This document shows positions 1 through 10,100 of a stretch of 32,772 bases of DNA, one piece after another. Numbering within the stretch: position 1 is the stretch's first letter; each line of letters opens with the position of its first letter. The notes beneath the pieces are model-generated. The model did no database searches. It worked only from the letters and a program-made list of their open reading frames with translations, and was not told the DNA's origin. The DNA lies in the NCBI RefSeq assembly GCF_001418565.1, contig NZ_LIQQ01000154.1:1-32772 (forward strand), written 5' to 3'. A program made the translations under genes and the position numbers. This DNA comes from Streptomyces graminilatus (GTDB lineage Bacteria; Actinomycetota; Actinomycetes; Streptomycetales; Streptomycetaceae).

Positions 1-782
1 CCCCTGGACGCCCGCCCCGTGCCCGCTCACCCGTGCCCGTGATCGCCAGATCGTCCGATCGTCGAATGAGTTCAGAGTACAAGCCGTCTCCGACAGCAAC
101 TCAGCTCCTCGCGTCACAGATCCCCAACCCGGTTAACGTATGTGGTCACAGCACTAGCGGCGTTCCAAGGAATCGCCATGCTTGCACAACTCCCCCTTTC
201 CCATTTGCCCCCATGGCGGCTTTCGCTACCTTCATATTTCACCTCGCCGTCGAGCAGGTGGATGAAGGTGCACAAGCCGACGGTTGCGCTTCTTGCTGTT
301 CCCGTCGCATGATGCTTGGGGATGATCGCGGTAGGCAACCTTCAGTATCGGAACTGGAATGCTCGGCAGATGCTGATTGCGTACTCATTCACCTGGACAG
401 GGCTCACGATCGGCACGTTTCCGCCCAGGAAGCTAATATCCGGCGCGATACCAGGCGACACTGTACATTTCGGTCACCTTCATGTGTTTCTTGGCGTTCG
501 TCCTCGCGAATTGACCGCAGGTCACCCGCCCCAGAACGCTGGGATTAAGGCAACAGAAGGTCCGAAGGTAATTGGTCAACCCACAGTGATGCCCCGAGGC
601 CGGCCGAGCGCAACACCAAGACCAGCAGAAGCCGGATGACTGGCTTGCGCATGAAGTGTTCGTGCGCGACCGCCATCTCTGCAGGGCGTTGCATGCTCTC
701 CAGTTTCATCGACTCCGAGGGATACCCGGCGGATGATCGGCGTGCAGCTGAACATCGGCGAGAACAGCAGGTGATCACGAGT
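1..782. other. Lower-GC stretch without a convincing gene
   Basis: This stretch is visibly richer in A/T than the rest of the window (about half A/T in 181-240) and its frames lack the strong G/C third-position bias of real genes here. Possible traces on the minus strand are a 29-residue frame with a good ribosome site (146-235) and a hydrophobic leader-like 35-residue frame at 545-652 that lacks a ribosome site. I see no RNA gene or att site. It looks like decayed or foreign DNA upstream of the acyltransferase. Confidence 0.5.
146..235 (-). CDS. Possible 29-residue peptide, unknown
   Basis: The frame starts ATG and is preceded four bases away by GAGGTG (240-245), a good ribosome site. The product begins MKVAKAAMGANGKGG and ends GTPLVL, so it is small, basic at the front and hydrophobic at the end. 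I do not recognise a family. It lies in lower-GC DNA. It may be a real small peptide gene or the opening of a decayed gene; the only support is the start region. Confidence 0.15.
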   Translation of the reverse strand: MKVAKAAMGANGKGGVVQAWRFLGTPLVL

Positions 783-2063
783 ATGGAACCCCCGATCCGC
801 ATACCTCAGCCGCTGGAGGAGTCCCCCTCTACGCGGCCGCGGCCAGGACGACTTACCGCAACAGGCGTGTCAGCCGGTCTGTCACGGTTGGGGTGGCTGG
901 ATGCGCTACGCGGGCTCGCCGCACTCGTCGTGGTGTTCGACCATTCCTCGTACTCCTATATGTCGGAGTTCCGGCAGGAGTTGATGCCTCAGTTCAACAC
1001 CAGCCGCTACGGCATCATGGTGTTCTTCCTGGTCAGCGGCTATATCATTCCCGCTTCCCTGGAACGCCGGGGCAGCGTCCGGACGTTCTGGATCGGACGA
1101 CTGTTCCGCGTGTACCCACTGTGGGCGACTGCCGTCGCCGCACTCCTTGCCCTCGACATGCTGGGCTTCGCAGAGCGGCGTGAGTTCCACGGGCAGGGCG
1201 CCGCCGCGGTCGCCCTCGCCCATGTGACCATGCTCCAGGAGCTGTTGGGGACACCCAGTGTCCTACTCGTCCTGTGGACGCTCTCGTACGAGATGGCCTT
1301 CTACCTGCTCGTCGTCGCCCTCTTCACGGTCCGTCTGCATCAGCGGTCGGCGGCGATCGCCGTGACCCTGGCCGTGCTCGCCGCCGTGAGCGTAGCGGCG
1401 GGGGTCGCGCTACCGGTCTCCGCCGTCTCCGACATGTTTGGCAGGGGCCCGCTGATCGTGCTCGCTGCCGTCGTCATGGTCGTCGCCATCTGTTGTGCGT
1501 GCTCCACTTCACCCGCACTGCGCGTGTTCGGAGGCGTGTCGGGCGGGGCGCTGGCGCTCGTCCTGGCGCCGCTCAACGGCACCGTCCCCACGTGGGAGGG
1601 CCTGGTCATCCTGGCCGTGATGTTCCTCGGCACCGCCGTCTACCGGGCCGAGCACGGTCAGAGCACGTGGCGGCTCGCGGCCTGCGCGGCCGCCGTGGTA
1701 CTGGTCTGTGCCGTGGGAAGCGCGTACTGGCACGGTGACGCATCAAACTTCACCCGGCGCGGCTGGATTACGGCGTTCCTGCTGGCCATGGTTACCTTCG
1801 GCATCGGGCTGGCGTTGCGCCGCCGACGGATATCGCGCTGGCTGGTCTGGCTGGGAACACTCAGTTACTCGGTCTACCTGGTGCACCCGGTGCTGCTGGC
1901 AGTGAGCGACCACATCTTCGGCCGGTGGCGGCACGACAGTCTCGGAGCCACAGTGGCCTTCTACGGCGTGCTGCTACCGGTGTGCGTGCTGACCTACCGA
2001 TACGTCGAAGTGCCGTTCCAGAAATGGGGCCGGAAGCTGGCCCGTCGCGTGGAGCCGCAGTGA
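783..2063 (+). CDS. Membrane acyltransferase, OafA/YrhL type (acyltransferase family 3)
   Basis: A polytopic membrane enzyme of the acyltransferase-3 family, which moves acetyl or other acyl groups onto sugars, cell-surface glycans or secondary metabolites. The diagnostic opening, LGWLDALRGLAALVVVFDHS, is followed by GIMVFFLVSGYIIPASLERR and FWIGRLFRVYPLWA, the usual R/F-rich cytoplasmic motifs, and then by eight or more hydrophobic helices. The C-terminal LGTLSYSVYLVHPVLL and YRYVEVPFQKWGR are also standard. With the ATG at 783 it is 426 residues, normal for the family. The frame stays open upstream to 636 and a GTG at 771 is also possible, but the extra residues look non-coding. It stands alone between low-GC DNA and an IS relic, and its acyl acceptor cannot be deduced. 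Confidence 0.85.
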   Translation: MEPPIRIPQPLEESPSTRPRPGRLTATGVSAGLSRLGWLDALRGLAALVVVFDHSSYSYMSEFRQELMPQFNTSRYGIMVFFLVSGYIIPASLERRGSVRTFWIGRLFRVYPLWATAVAALLALDMLGFAERREFHGQGAAAVALAHVTMLQELLGTPSVLLVLWTLSYEMAFYLLVVALFTVRLHQRSAAIAVTLAVLAAVSVAAGVALPVSAVSDMFGRGPLIVLAAVVMVVAICCACSTSPALRVFGGVSGGALALVLAPLNGTVPTWEGLVILAVMFLGTAVYRAEHGQSTWRLAACAAAVVLVCAVGSAYWHGDASNFTRRGWITAFLLAMVTFGIGLALRRRRISRWLVWLGTLSYSVYLVHPVLLAVSDHIFGRWRHDSLGATVAFYGVLLPVCVLTYRYVEVPFQKWGRKLARRVEPQ

Positions 2064-2186
2064 CGAGCGCCCACGCCACGCACGCTCCAGATCCTGCCGG
2101 GTAGCTCGCCACGACCCATTGGATCGATTTAGCATCGATTTGCGCCGAAAATGGCCAGACTGCCCAAGTCGCTCGGTCCGGTGGAG

Positions 2187-2400
2187 CTGGAGGGATACGT
2201 CGTAGCCGAGCTGTGTGAGCCGGCCGACGAGTCGACGGGTCTGCCAAGACTTGTGGATGCGGTTGATGAAGTGGTCGGCTCCAAAGTCTTGGTGGGGGGT
2301 GCCTCGGGTGAGGATGTGCCAGACGGACACCAGGATCGAGTGTTCGACGGCAACGAAGGCTCACTTCTTGCCCCGGTGACCGACGAGCCGCCGGAAACCG
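2187..2400 (-). pseudogene. Relic of an IS110-family transposase (C-terminal end)
   Basis: Reading the minus strand gives FRRLVGHRGKK, a TGA stop (2361-2363), then AFVAVEHSILVSVWHIL and GADHFINRIHKSWQ, followed by RRLVGRLTQLGYDVSLQ. This is the typical last 70 or so residues of IS110-family DEDD transposases: the RGKK-A-VAV-HSIL-WHLL segment, then GADxF and an LxxLGYxVxL ending. The N-terminal RNase H-like part and the Ser domain are missing, and a nonsense codon interrupts what remains, so the element is dead. The family identification rests on motif recall. Confidence 0.6.
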
Positions 2401-3002
2401 GCTCATCGGCCACAGCGGCGACGTGACCATCCAGGTCGGCGATAAGCGGTATCCCCTTCGCGACCCGCCGACCTGCCTGGTCCTCGGCTCGCCCGCACCG
2501 GCGTGGCGTCCCCGAGAACAGGCCAGGCCGACCGGCCTGCCCGCACTCCCTTCACCGAATCACGTCCTCGCCAAGGAGCTGTGCGTCATGGCCAAGCAGC
2601 AGGCCGGCCCCGTATTCACCCTGACCTTTCTGATGCAGCGCCAGTCGCCTGAGCACGGGCGTGACGTCGCACCATTCGACGCTGGACGTCGAAGACCAGG
2701 TCAGGAGGGTTGCCGAACGCGTCGCCGGACCTTGATTTCCGGGGCTGACCTGCGCTGACGCGTCCGGCGGGCGAAGTGGCCGTGGAAGGGTGCAGGGGGC
2801 CCGTCGAGGGGACCCGCGGGACCTGGTCCACCTCACAGGCGGGCGCCGGGCCTGGCGCGGTGCGAGGGTGTTGGCTACGCGTGGTCGGGCGCGTGGTTGG
2901 CGGGCACGGTGTCCTCGGTTTCCTCGGCATGCAGGCCGGATCGGCGGTCGACCGGCCGCGGCGGGGGCGTGAAGCTCCTGCCGGCTCCCGGCACGCAGGG
3001 CA
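2401..3002. other. No supported gene; junction between IS relic and pseudogene
   Basis: Several frames are open here, as expected in GC-rich DNA, but none shows a recognisable motif, a good ribosome site or consistent codon bias. The reading frame of the neighbouring DUF1963 pseudogene continues without a stop to 2616, giving a basic, proline-rich tail that looks like read-through. The stretch may contain further IS110 debris. Confidence 0.4.
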
Positions 3003-4038
3003 CGGGACCAGTGCGACGTGAGGGTGGGACGGGTCGGCCGGGCAGGTGTAGAGCTGCAGTTTGTTGCCGCCTGCGATGTCGATCAGAGTGAAGTTGCCGC
3101 CCGGGGCGCCCAGGGGAGGCGGGGCCGGGTTCACCGGGTACTCCTCGGCGATCCAGGACTTGCTGATGGCGTCCCATTCCGAGGACGCGATGGTGAGAAG
3201 CGGGACCGTCTCGATGCCGCACTCGACGCAGGGGCGGTCGTCGGGGTCGGTGACGTCCCAGCTGGTCCACCCGCCGGTCTTCCAGCAAGGCGGTGGAAAG
3301 GTTGCCCAGGTACAGCTCGCCCAGATCGTTCGAGTACGGGCTGTACCGCGCGGGGTCGATCGTCTCCCGGCAGCTCACGTCGCCCAACTGGTCCCGGACC
3401 TCGTCCTCCAGATCCCTGAGGTTGGGGAATTCGGTGACAGGCTCCGGGGAGAACAGGCAGGGCTCCGGGAGGTAGTAGTCGAGTTGACGATCGGCGGCTC
3501 GGGCGGTGCGTCGAGGACGTCGGTGACAGTGGCGGAGGAGCGCCAGAAGATCGCAGTCCTGGAGGCGGCGTGTTCCGCGTGGTCGAAGGGGCACCACAGG
3601 ACCTGGAGGAGGTCCGCGTCGGGCGGGCACAGGAAGGGGCTGTCGCGGGCGTAGAGCTGGGCGACGGGGAGGAGGGGGATCGGGCTGTCGAACCACGGGC
3701 GGCCCGCGTTGATCCGTTCCAGGGTCTCCTGTTCCTCAGGGGTCCACTGGGCCGACTTGGGGTCGAGGCGCAGCCGCTCGGCGGATGCGGCGCGGATGCG
3801 GCGGTGGAGCCGGACGTCGTCCGGTGAGAGGACCACCGGTGCCGTGTGACTGTTGTGCGGCTCGTCGCAGTACGGCCACGGTTCGTCGGCGGGCCACAGG
3901 AGCGTCCCACCGACGGAACTGTCGTGCACGGTTGGCGACCCGGGGCGTGGGTGCAGCCGGGTCGCCGTGCGCGCCAGCAGGGCCAGCTGAGGGAAGACCA
4001 CGGTCACGTCGAGTGGCCGCGGCGGGTCGTGAACTCAT
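3003..4038 (-). pseudogene. Frameshifted second copy of the DUF1963-type protein
   Basis: This is a tandem paralogue of the intact gene just upstream (4060-5088), broken in at least three places. Near the start it is two bases short compared with the intact copy, so the ATG at 4036-4038 opens the wrong frame. From about 4009 the protein reads VVFPQLALLARTATRLHP and WPADEPWPYCDEP as in the paralogue. Near 3487 one C seems lost (GTCAACTCGAC where the paralogue reads as VQFDWYLPEPC), moving QLDYYLPEPCLFSPEPVTEF to another frame. Near 3287 a further indel moves the C-terminal part (WKTGGWTSWDVTDPDDRPC, then NFTLIDIAGGNKLQLYTCPA) to a third frame. The paralogue's stop position (about 3003) carries no stop. 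It lies 21 bases downstream of the intact gene on the same strand. Sequencing error is unlikely to give three separate hits. Confidence 0.75.
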
Positions 4039-4059
4039 GTCGGCTCTCGGTGGGCCGGC

Positions 4060-5088
4060 CTACTGGACCAGTTCGATGTGTGGATGGTTCGGGGATGCCG
4101 GGCAGACGTGGAGCTGCAGGTCGTAGCCGCCGGCGATGTCGATGAGGGTGAAGTCCGCGCGCGGGGTCGAGTTCGCCCGTTCCTCATCGGGCATCCAGCT
4201 CCCACTGCCGGAGTCCCATTCCGAGGACGCGATGGTGAGAAGCGGGGTCGTCTCGGTGCCGCATTCGGGGCAGGGGCGGGGCATGGGGTCGGTGAGGCCC
4301 CAGCGGGTCCAGCCGCCGGTCTTCCACCCGGGAGCGTGGCACAGGTTGCGGAAGTAGAACTCCTGCGGGTCCATCGCGCCGGTGCTGTCCCACGCGAATC
4401 CGGCTGTCTCCCACCGGCTCACGTCGCCCAACTGCTGCTGCAGTTCCTTGCCCAGCTCCATGGGGCTGGGGTAGTCGGTGACCTGTTCCGGAGCGAGCAG
4501 GCACGGTTCCGGGAGGTACCAGTCGAACTGGACCACGGGCGGCTCGGGCGGGGCATCGACGACGTCGGTGACGGAGGCGGAGGAACGCCAGACGAGGGCG
4601 GTTCGGGGGTGTGCGAACTCCGAGTGGTCACAAGGGCACCACAGGACCTGGAGAAGGTCGGTTCCGGGAGGGCTGCCAGGGAGAGGGACGTCGCGGGTGT
4701 GGAGCTGGGCCACGGGAATCATGGGGATTGGGCCGTCGAACCACGGATGGCCCTCGCTGAGCCGCTGCTCGATCTCCAGTTCCTCGGGCGTGGTCGCGGG
4801 TGCCTGGGGGTCACGGAGCCGTCGTTCGGCCGCTGCCGCGCGGATACGACGCAGGAGCCGAATCTCGTCCGGAGAGTGCATCTCGCTTGTCGCGTCTCTG
4901 TCGTGCGGCTCTTCGCAGTGGGGCCACGGCTCGTCGGCGGGCCACAGGAGGGGGCCGCCGACGGAGCTGTCGTGCACGGTCGGCGACCCCGGCCGCGGGT
5001 GCAGCCGGGTCGCCGTGCGCGCCAGTGGGGCCAGCTGAGGGAAGAGCGCGGTCACGTCGAACGGCCGCGGCGGGGTGGTGAAAGTCAT
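4060..5088 (-). CDS. DUF1963 (YwqG-like) protein, candidate immunity protein
   Basis: A 342-residue soluble protein without signal peptide. It resembles DUF1963/YwqG-type proteins: an early SSVGGPLLWPADEPWPHCEE segment, then PMIPVAQLHTRDV, DLLQVLWCPCDH, FDWYLPEPCLLAPEQVTDYP, a CPECGTETTPLL pair of cysteines and a closing FTLIDIAGGYDLQLHVCPAS. The start is supported by GGGAG six bases before the ATG. It lies 32 bases after the stop of the secreted nuclease gene and is followed by its own decayed duplicate, so it is probably cotranscribed with the nuclease. DUF1963 has no proven activity that I know. Its position directly behind a secreted nuclease, and its duplication, suggest a cytoplasmic immunity role, which is inference. 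Confidence 0.7.
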   Translation of the reverse strand: MTFTTPPRPFDVTALFPQLAPLARTATRLHPRPGSPTVHDSSVGGPLLWPADEPWPHCEEPHDRDATSEMHSPDEIRLLRRIRAAAAERRLRDPQAPATTPEELEIEQRLSEGHPWFDGPIPMIPVAQLHTRDVPLPGSPPGTDLLQVLWCPCDHSEFAHPRTALVWRSSASVTDVVDAPPEPPVVQFDWYLPEPCLLAPEQVTDYPSPMELGKELQQQLGDVSRWETAGFAWDSTGAMDPQEFYFRNLCHAPGWKTGGWTRWGLTDPMPRPCPECGTETTPLLTIASSEWDSGSGSWMPDEERANSTPRADFTLIDIAGGYDLQLHVCPASPNHPHIELVQ

Positions 5089-5120
5089 ACCGGCTCCCGA
5101 TGGCGCGAACTGAACTGTGA

Positions 5121-7058
5121 TCAGTTACCGAGGTTGTACAGCCCGGTGTTCTTCAGGGTGTTGGTGACGAATACGTTGGGGAACAGCTCCTCGGTCGTTC
5201 CGTCCGCCCGTTCGATATTAGCGTTCATGGTGACTCCCACCGGGATCGTGCTAGTGGCATCGTTGTAGACGGGCGTCACCTGGTAGAAGATCGCGTCGTC
5301 CGGTCCGAAGGCGGCGATGGAGCCTTTGATCCTCTTCTGTGCCATCGCCTCGTAGGTTCGCATGCTGGGCGTGCCGGTGTTCATCCCCGCCTGCCAGCAC
5401 GGGACGAGATTGACCTGTATCCCCCTTCCGCCGGTGATGTTCGGAATCAGGTGACACCGGGCCAGCCCGTTGGTGAGCGAGTTGTCCGCCCTGAATTTCT
5501 GCGCGTCCTGCCAGCCCGGGATGTCTCCCTGTGCGGAGGTGCCCTCGGGGGCCGACCTCTCCAGGCATGCCTGTGCCTGGGTCGGCCTCTCTCCGGGCGG
5601 GCCGGCCGGGGTGGTCGTCTTGTTGACGTGGGGGACCGCTTCGGTGGTGTTCAGGATCCACCCGGCGCCGCTGGGAAGCGCGTTGATCGGTGTGGTGTCC
5701 AGGCAGCGGGCGTGCGGGCCGGTGTCCGGCAGAGTGAACTTCAACTCGAACCTGTCTGCGTCGATCACCCGCTGGTCCTTGAAACCGTCGGCGAGCTGTG
5801 TGTCGGCGAACTGCTTCTCGGCGGGCGTGACATGGGCCTGCACGCAGGGTGACGCGGGGTCGACCTCACGGGCGTCGTTCAGGATGTACGTGTCCCACTC
5901 CCCGTTGCCGAGGTTGGGGATCACCTCGACGCACCGGTTGCCGGCGGCACCGCCCTCCTTCGCCTCGCCGAAGGGGAAGTCGCCGCAACTGTCCGCGTCG
6001 ACGAGTTCCGGCTGCGCCTCGAAGCCCCCGCACGTGCTGGCGGTGCGGCCGGCCACGCCGCTGGTCGACCGGGTCAGGGGGCTGCCCTTCTTGCCCCAGG
6101 CGCCGTTGAGGTTGTTCTGCGCCCAGCCGTAGGCGGCCACGGCGCCGCCCGCGTCCGCGCTCGTCGCCTTCATCGGAACGACAGCCATGACGGAAGGGAC
6201 GGCACAACCCGCCACCGAGGTGCCGCCGACCGCGTTGTCACACCTGATCCGACGCGGGTTCTTCCACGACGCGTTCGGGTCGGTCGCCGTCGCGCCCGGG
6301 GACGTCACGTACATCGCGTAGGACGTCAGGAAGGAGGCGGAGGAGCCCGCCGTCTGCGCCGAGGAGAAGGTGACGTTGCCGGTGAGGGTCTGGTTGAGGG
6401 TGATGGCGCCGCCGAACCAGGGGGCGGTCTTGGTGGCCGTGCATCCGTCGTCGCACGAGGCGCGGAACTTGGCGTTCAGGGTTTTGACGTCGCCGGTGGC
6501 CAGGGTCATGGTGACGGAGACCCGCTCGTTCCAGGTCGTGGCCGTCGGTGAGAGGTCACCGCCGGTGGAGACCACCAGGACGCCGCGTCCGATCTCCAGG
6601 CCCCTGCTGTCGCGGAGGATGTAGGTGACGTTGATGCCGGTCACGCAGTACGAGAAGCGCTCGTAGCTGTAGTTGCCGGGGCTGGTGATGTCGCAGCTTC
6701 CCGCGGCGGCGGCTGCTGCCGCGGAGGCGGCAGGAGCGGCGCCGGCGGCGCGGGCCTTCGCCTTCGCGGGGGCGGGGGTGACCGTCACACAGGACTCGAC
6801 GGCACCAGCGCGGCGCTCCTTGGAGCCCGGCGCGGTGGCGGTGCAGTCCTCACCGGAGCCGGCCGCGAACCTGCTGGTTTCGGTGGTCTCCGCGCTCGCC
6901 GCGGACTTGGTGGTGGACGAGGCCTTCGCCGTCGTGGGCGGCTCGGCCGCCCGGCTCGTCGCGGCTGTCGTGATGACGAGGGTCAGGGCGGTGAGGACGG
7001 TCAGGACCGTCGAGCGGGCGCGTCTCCTTGTGGCGCGCCCGCCACGTATTCCATGCAT
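5121..7058 (-). CDS. Secreted dual-domain nuclease (NucA/NucB-like plus Endonuclease_NS_2-like)
   Basis: A 645-residue exported protein with an Arg-rich start and a hydrophobic signal stretch (about residues 15-38) ending near TSRAAEPP, then a low-complexity Ala/Thr linker. Residues about 105-430 follow the plan of Streptomyces NucA/NucB deoxyribonuclease-domain proteins: a beta-rich part with paired cysteines, IRCDNAVGGTSVAGCAVPSV, then STCGGFEAQPEL and SCGDFPFGEAKEGG, ending KDQRVIDADRFEL. The usual CDE(Y/F)PFA signature is altered to CGDFPFG. Residues about 525-635 resemble Endonuclease_NS_2: LARCHLIPNITGG, NLVPCWQAGMN, MRTYEAMA and YQVTPVYNDATSTIPVGV. The candidate catalytic His is H536, with RCH where RGH is common. 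It lies 79 bases behind the ALF-repeat gene and 32 bases before the DUF1963 gene. Export plus nuclease signatures point to a toxin or a nutritional nuclease. Which domain is active is unknown. Confidence 0.65.
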   Translation of the reverse strand: MHGIRGGRATRRRARSTVLTVLTALTLVITTAATSRAAEPPTTAKASSTTKSAASAETTETSRFAAGSGEDCTATAPGSKERRAGAVESCVTVTPAPAKAKARAAGAAPAASAAAAAAAGSCDITSPGNYSYERFSYCVTGINVTYILRDSRGLEIGRGVLVVSTGGDLSPTATTWNERVSVTMTLATGDVKTLNAKFRASCDDGCTATKTAPWFGGAITLNQTLTGNVTFSSAQTAGSSASFLTSYAMYVTSPGATATDPNASWKNPRRIRCDNAVGGTSVAGCAVPSVMAVVPMKATSADAGGAVAAYGWAQNNLNGAWGKKGSPLTRSTSGVAGRTASTCGGFEAQPELVDADSCGDFPFGEAKEGGAAGNRCVEVIPNLGNGEWDTYILNDAREVDPASPCVQAHVTPAEKQFADTQLADGFKDQRVIDADRFELKFTLPDTGPHARCLDTTPINALPSGAGWILNTTEAVPHVNKTTTPAGPPGERPTQAQACLERSAPEGTSAQGDIPGWQDAQKFRADNSLTNGLARCHLIPNITGGRGIQVNLVPCWQAGMNTGTPSMRTYEAMAQKRIKGSIAAFGPDDAIFYQVTPVYNDATSTIPVGVTMNANIERADGTTEELFPNVFVTNTLKNTGLYNLGN

Positions 7059-7137
7059 GGAGGCAGGAACTTTCCGTAGGGGGAGGGGGCAGGGGCGGCG
7101 CCTGGTCGCGCCGCCCCGGAAGAGAGAACGGGCGGGA

Positions 7138-10100
7138 TCAGGACGCCAGGGTCCAGATGTCGCTGAGGCCCTTCGTGATGCCGGAGACCAGGTCCTCGCC
7201 GGTGTCTGTGATCTTGCTGACGACGGGCTTGACGATGGAGCCGCCGAGCGCCTTGTCTGCGGCGCCGACCCACTTGTAGGCGCCGAAGGAGACCAGGCTC
7301 AGGCCGGTGCCGGCGGCGGACTCCCAGAAGGCGCCGCTGGTGAAGCCGTGCTCGATACCCGTGAAGAGGGTGCCGAGGGCGCCCGCGCCCGCGGAGACGC
7401 TGGCGAAGAAGCCTGCCGCGGCGAGGGCCGGCGGGAAGACAATTGCTGCGAGGGCGCAGCCGGCCGCCAGGAACCCGGCGCCGATGCTGATCACGTTGGC
7501 GGCGTCCGCGTAGAACTGGGCGTCGTTCCACCACTCGTCGGCGTCACCGGCCGCGGTGCCGTTCGGGTTGACCTGGTTGTTCTTGTCGTTGTCGGCCGGG
7601 TCCCGCCCATTGATGCGGTCGTCCACGGCCTTGCGCGCGAGCTCCTTGGCCTTCGCGATCTCCTCGGCCCGCTTCTTGTCGGCGGCGATCTGCTTGGCCT
7701 GGGCGTACGCGGTGGCGGCGGCCTTCGCGTCGGCGGAGGCGGCGAGCTCGGCGGCGCGGGCCGCGGCGGCGGAGCGCTGGGCCTGGGCGGAAGAGGCGAG
7801 GGCCGCACGCGCCGAGTCGACGGCCTTGTTGGCCGAGTAGTTGGCGGAGCGGGCGGCGCCGCGGGCGGTGTTGGCGGCGTTCTTCGCCTTGGTGGCGGAG
7901 GCCTGGGCGGCGGCGGCCGACTTGTCGGCGGCGTCGGCGTTGTCCCGCGCCTGCTGGGCGTAGTCCTTGGCCTTGGCGGCGGAGTCGAGCGCCTTCTGCG
8001 CCCACTTCTGGGCCTCGGCGGCGGCGTTGCGCGCGTCGGCGGCGGCCTTGGAGGCGAGGGCCGCGTCCTCCTGAGCCTTTTCCGCGATCTTGGCGGCAGC
8101 GGCGATGGCTCCGCGGACGGCGGCGACGTGGGTGGCGGTGTCGAAGTCGAGCTGGGCCGTGCGGTACTGGATCACGGTGATGAAGTGGCGCAGCATCCAC
8201 GCCGGTCCTTCGAGCGCGACCTCCGCGTAGGCCTTGGTGAAGGCGCCCGCGGTGTTGATCAACTCGACGGCCCGGACCCGGTCGTCCTCGTTGACGGCCA
8301 GCGGGTAGTCATGGTCGAAGAATCGGTTGAGGGAGTCGGTGGTGTTCTCGTCGAGCGCCTTGTTACCGGCGTCCCTGACTGCCTTGCCGGTGTTGTCGTC
8401 GCCGAGGATCTTGCTGATGGCGACGCGCAGGTCCTCGTCCGAGGCACGCTTCATGCCGCCGGTCAGGAAGTCGCCGACGGCCTTGGAGCTGGTGCTCTCC
8501 AGCGCGGCCGCGGCGGCCGCGGCGACCTTCGGACCGCCGACCGTCGCGACGTGGAGGGTGGTCTCGCGGTCGTCCTGCGTCTGGGCGAGGACCCGGTCGA
8601 GGTCGATCCAGGACCAGACGTCGTCGTCGGAGCCGGCGAGGGCGTGCTGGGCGGCCTGCCGGGTGTTGGCCCCGCGTGCGTCCATCAGGGCGACCGCGGC
8701 CTGCCTGCCCAGGGTCGCGGCGACCGACATGTCGCCGGAGTTCAGGGCCTCTTCCGCCTTGGAGATGAGGTCCTTGGTCGCTTGGGTGGTGCGCTCCTGC
8801 ATCTGCCGCTTCTCGCGGACGTCGGCGAGCTCGGCCTGCTCGATGGCGGCGAGCTGCCGGGCCTCCTCGATGGCCTGCTGCTTGTCCTGCTCCAGGGTCT
8901 GCGCCTCGGCGGTGCGGGCGTTCTTCTCCACCTTGATGGCGTCGCTGACGGCCTGGGTGGCGATGTTGGCGGCCTTCACGGCCTCCCCGGCGTGGGCGGT
9001 CGACCTGTTGGCGTAGTCGACGGCCTGACCCGCGTGCCTCACGGCCTCCTCGGCGGCGTCCGCTGCCTTGTCGGCGTGGTCGGCGGCGGAGTTGGCGGCG
9101 TCGCGGGCGGTGCGGGCCGCCTTGGCGGCGGCGCTCGCCAGTGCCTGGGCGGCGGAGGCGGCGTTGGTGGCGCGGTTGGCGGCGCTGGTGGCGATGGCGG
9201 CCTGGCGCTTGGCCTCGTTGGCCTCCGCCTGGGCCGCACCGGCGGAGACGGCGGCCTGGGCCGCGGCGGTCGCGGCGGCGGCGCTGTTGCGGGCGGCGGA
9301 GGCGGCTGCCAGGCCGGCGGCCGAGGCCGCGTCGCCGGCGAGGGCCGCCTTGCCGGCAGCGGCGGCGGCGCTGCGGGCCTTGGCGGCGGCGTTGCGGGCG
9401 GCCACCGCGGCGTCCTTGGCGCCCTTCGCCTTGCCGGCGTCCTTGGACGCGGCGATCGCGGCGTTGTAGGCGCGGGCGGCGGCGTTGCCGGCCTTCGCTG
9501 CGGCCTGGGCGGCGCCCACGGCGGCCCAGGAGGCGCGGCGGGAGGCATTCACGGCGGCGTTGGAGGCGTTGACGGCGTTGCGGGCGGCGTCGGCCGCGGC
9601 CTTCGCCGCGCTCGCGGCCTTGCGGGCCGCGGCCCCTGACTTCTGCACGTCGCTCTGGGCGGCGGCGGCCTCGGCGGCGGCCTTCTCGGCGGCCTCCTTG
9701 GCCTTGGTGGCGGCGGTCTCGGCGCGGGCCCCGGCCTCGACGGCCAGGTTCGTCTCGCGCTCGGCGCGCTTGCCCTCGCGCTCGACGAGGGCCACCAGCT
9801 CCTCGATGGTCGCCGACTCCTGGTCGCGGGCGCGCGCGATGTGCTGACCGGTCTCCATGAACCAGTCGACGTCGTTCGCGGTGCCGCTGAGCGCGCGGTC
9901 CGCGTACTTCCGCACCTCCGGGCCACCGGTCGTCAGCATGGCGTTGACCTGGACCCGGGTGTCCTCCAGCCGCGCGTCGTACTGCTCGTCGGCGAGGAAG
10001 GCGATGAGGGCCTGCTCGGTGCCGGCGTTGAGGGCGGCGTTGGCCTTGCGCACCACGGCCCTGTCGCCGGTGGACGCGACGATGTTGGTGGCGACTTGGA

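Noticed and set aside
545..652. Hydrophobic leader-like 35-residue minus-strand frame (MRKPVIRLLLVLVLRSAG...)
   Set aside because: It has no ribosome site and stops shortly after the hydrophobic part. It may be the start of a decayed secreted protein, but nothing downstream supports it.
4078..5268. A 396-codon plus-strand frame opposite the intact DUF1963 gene
   Set aside because: It is an antisense shadow. The minus-strand frame has a ribosome site and aligns with its own tandem paralogue.
6673..9639. A 988-codon open frame on the plus strand opposite the ALF-repeat gene
   Set aside because: It is the antisense mirror of an alanine-rich gene (GCC/GCG codons give Gly/Arg/Ala runs on the other strand). 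It has no signal, domain or ribosome site, and the minus-strand protein has clear repeats and a Tat signal.
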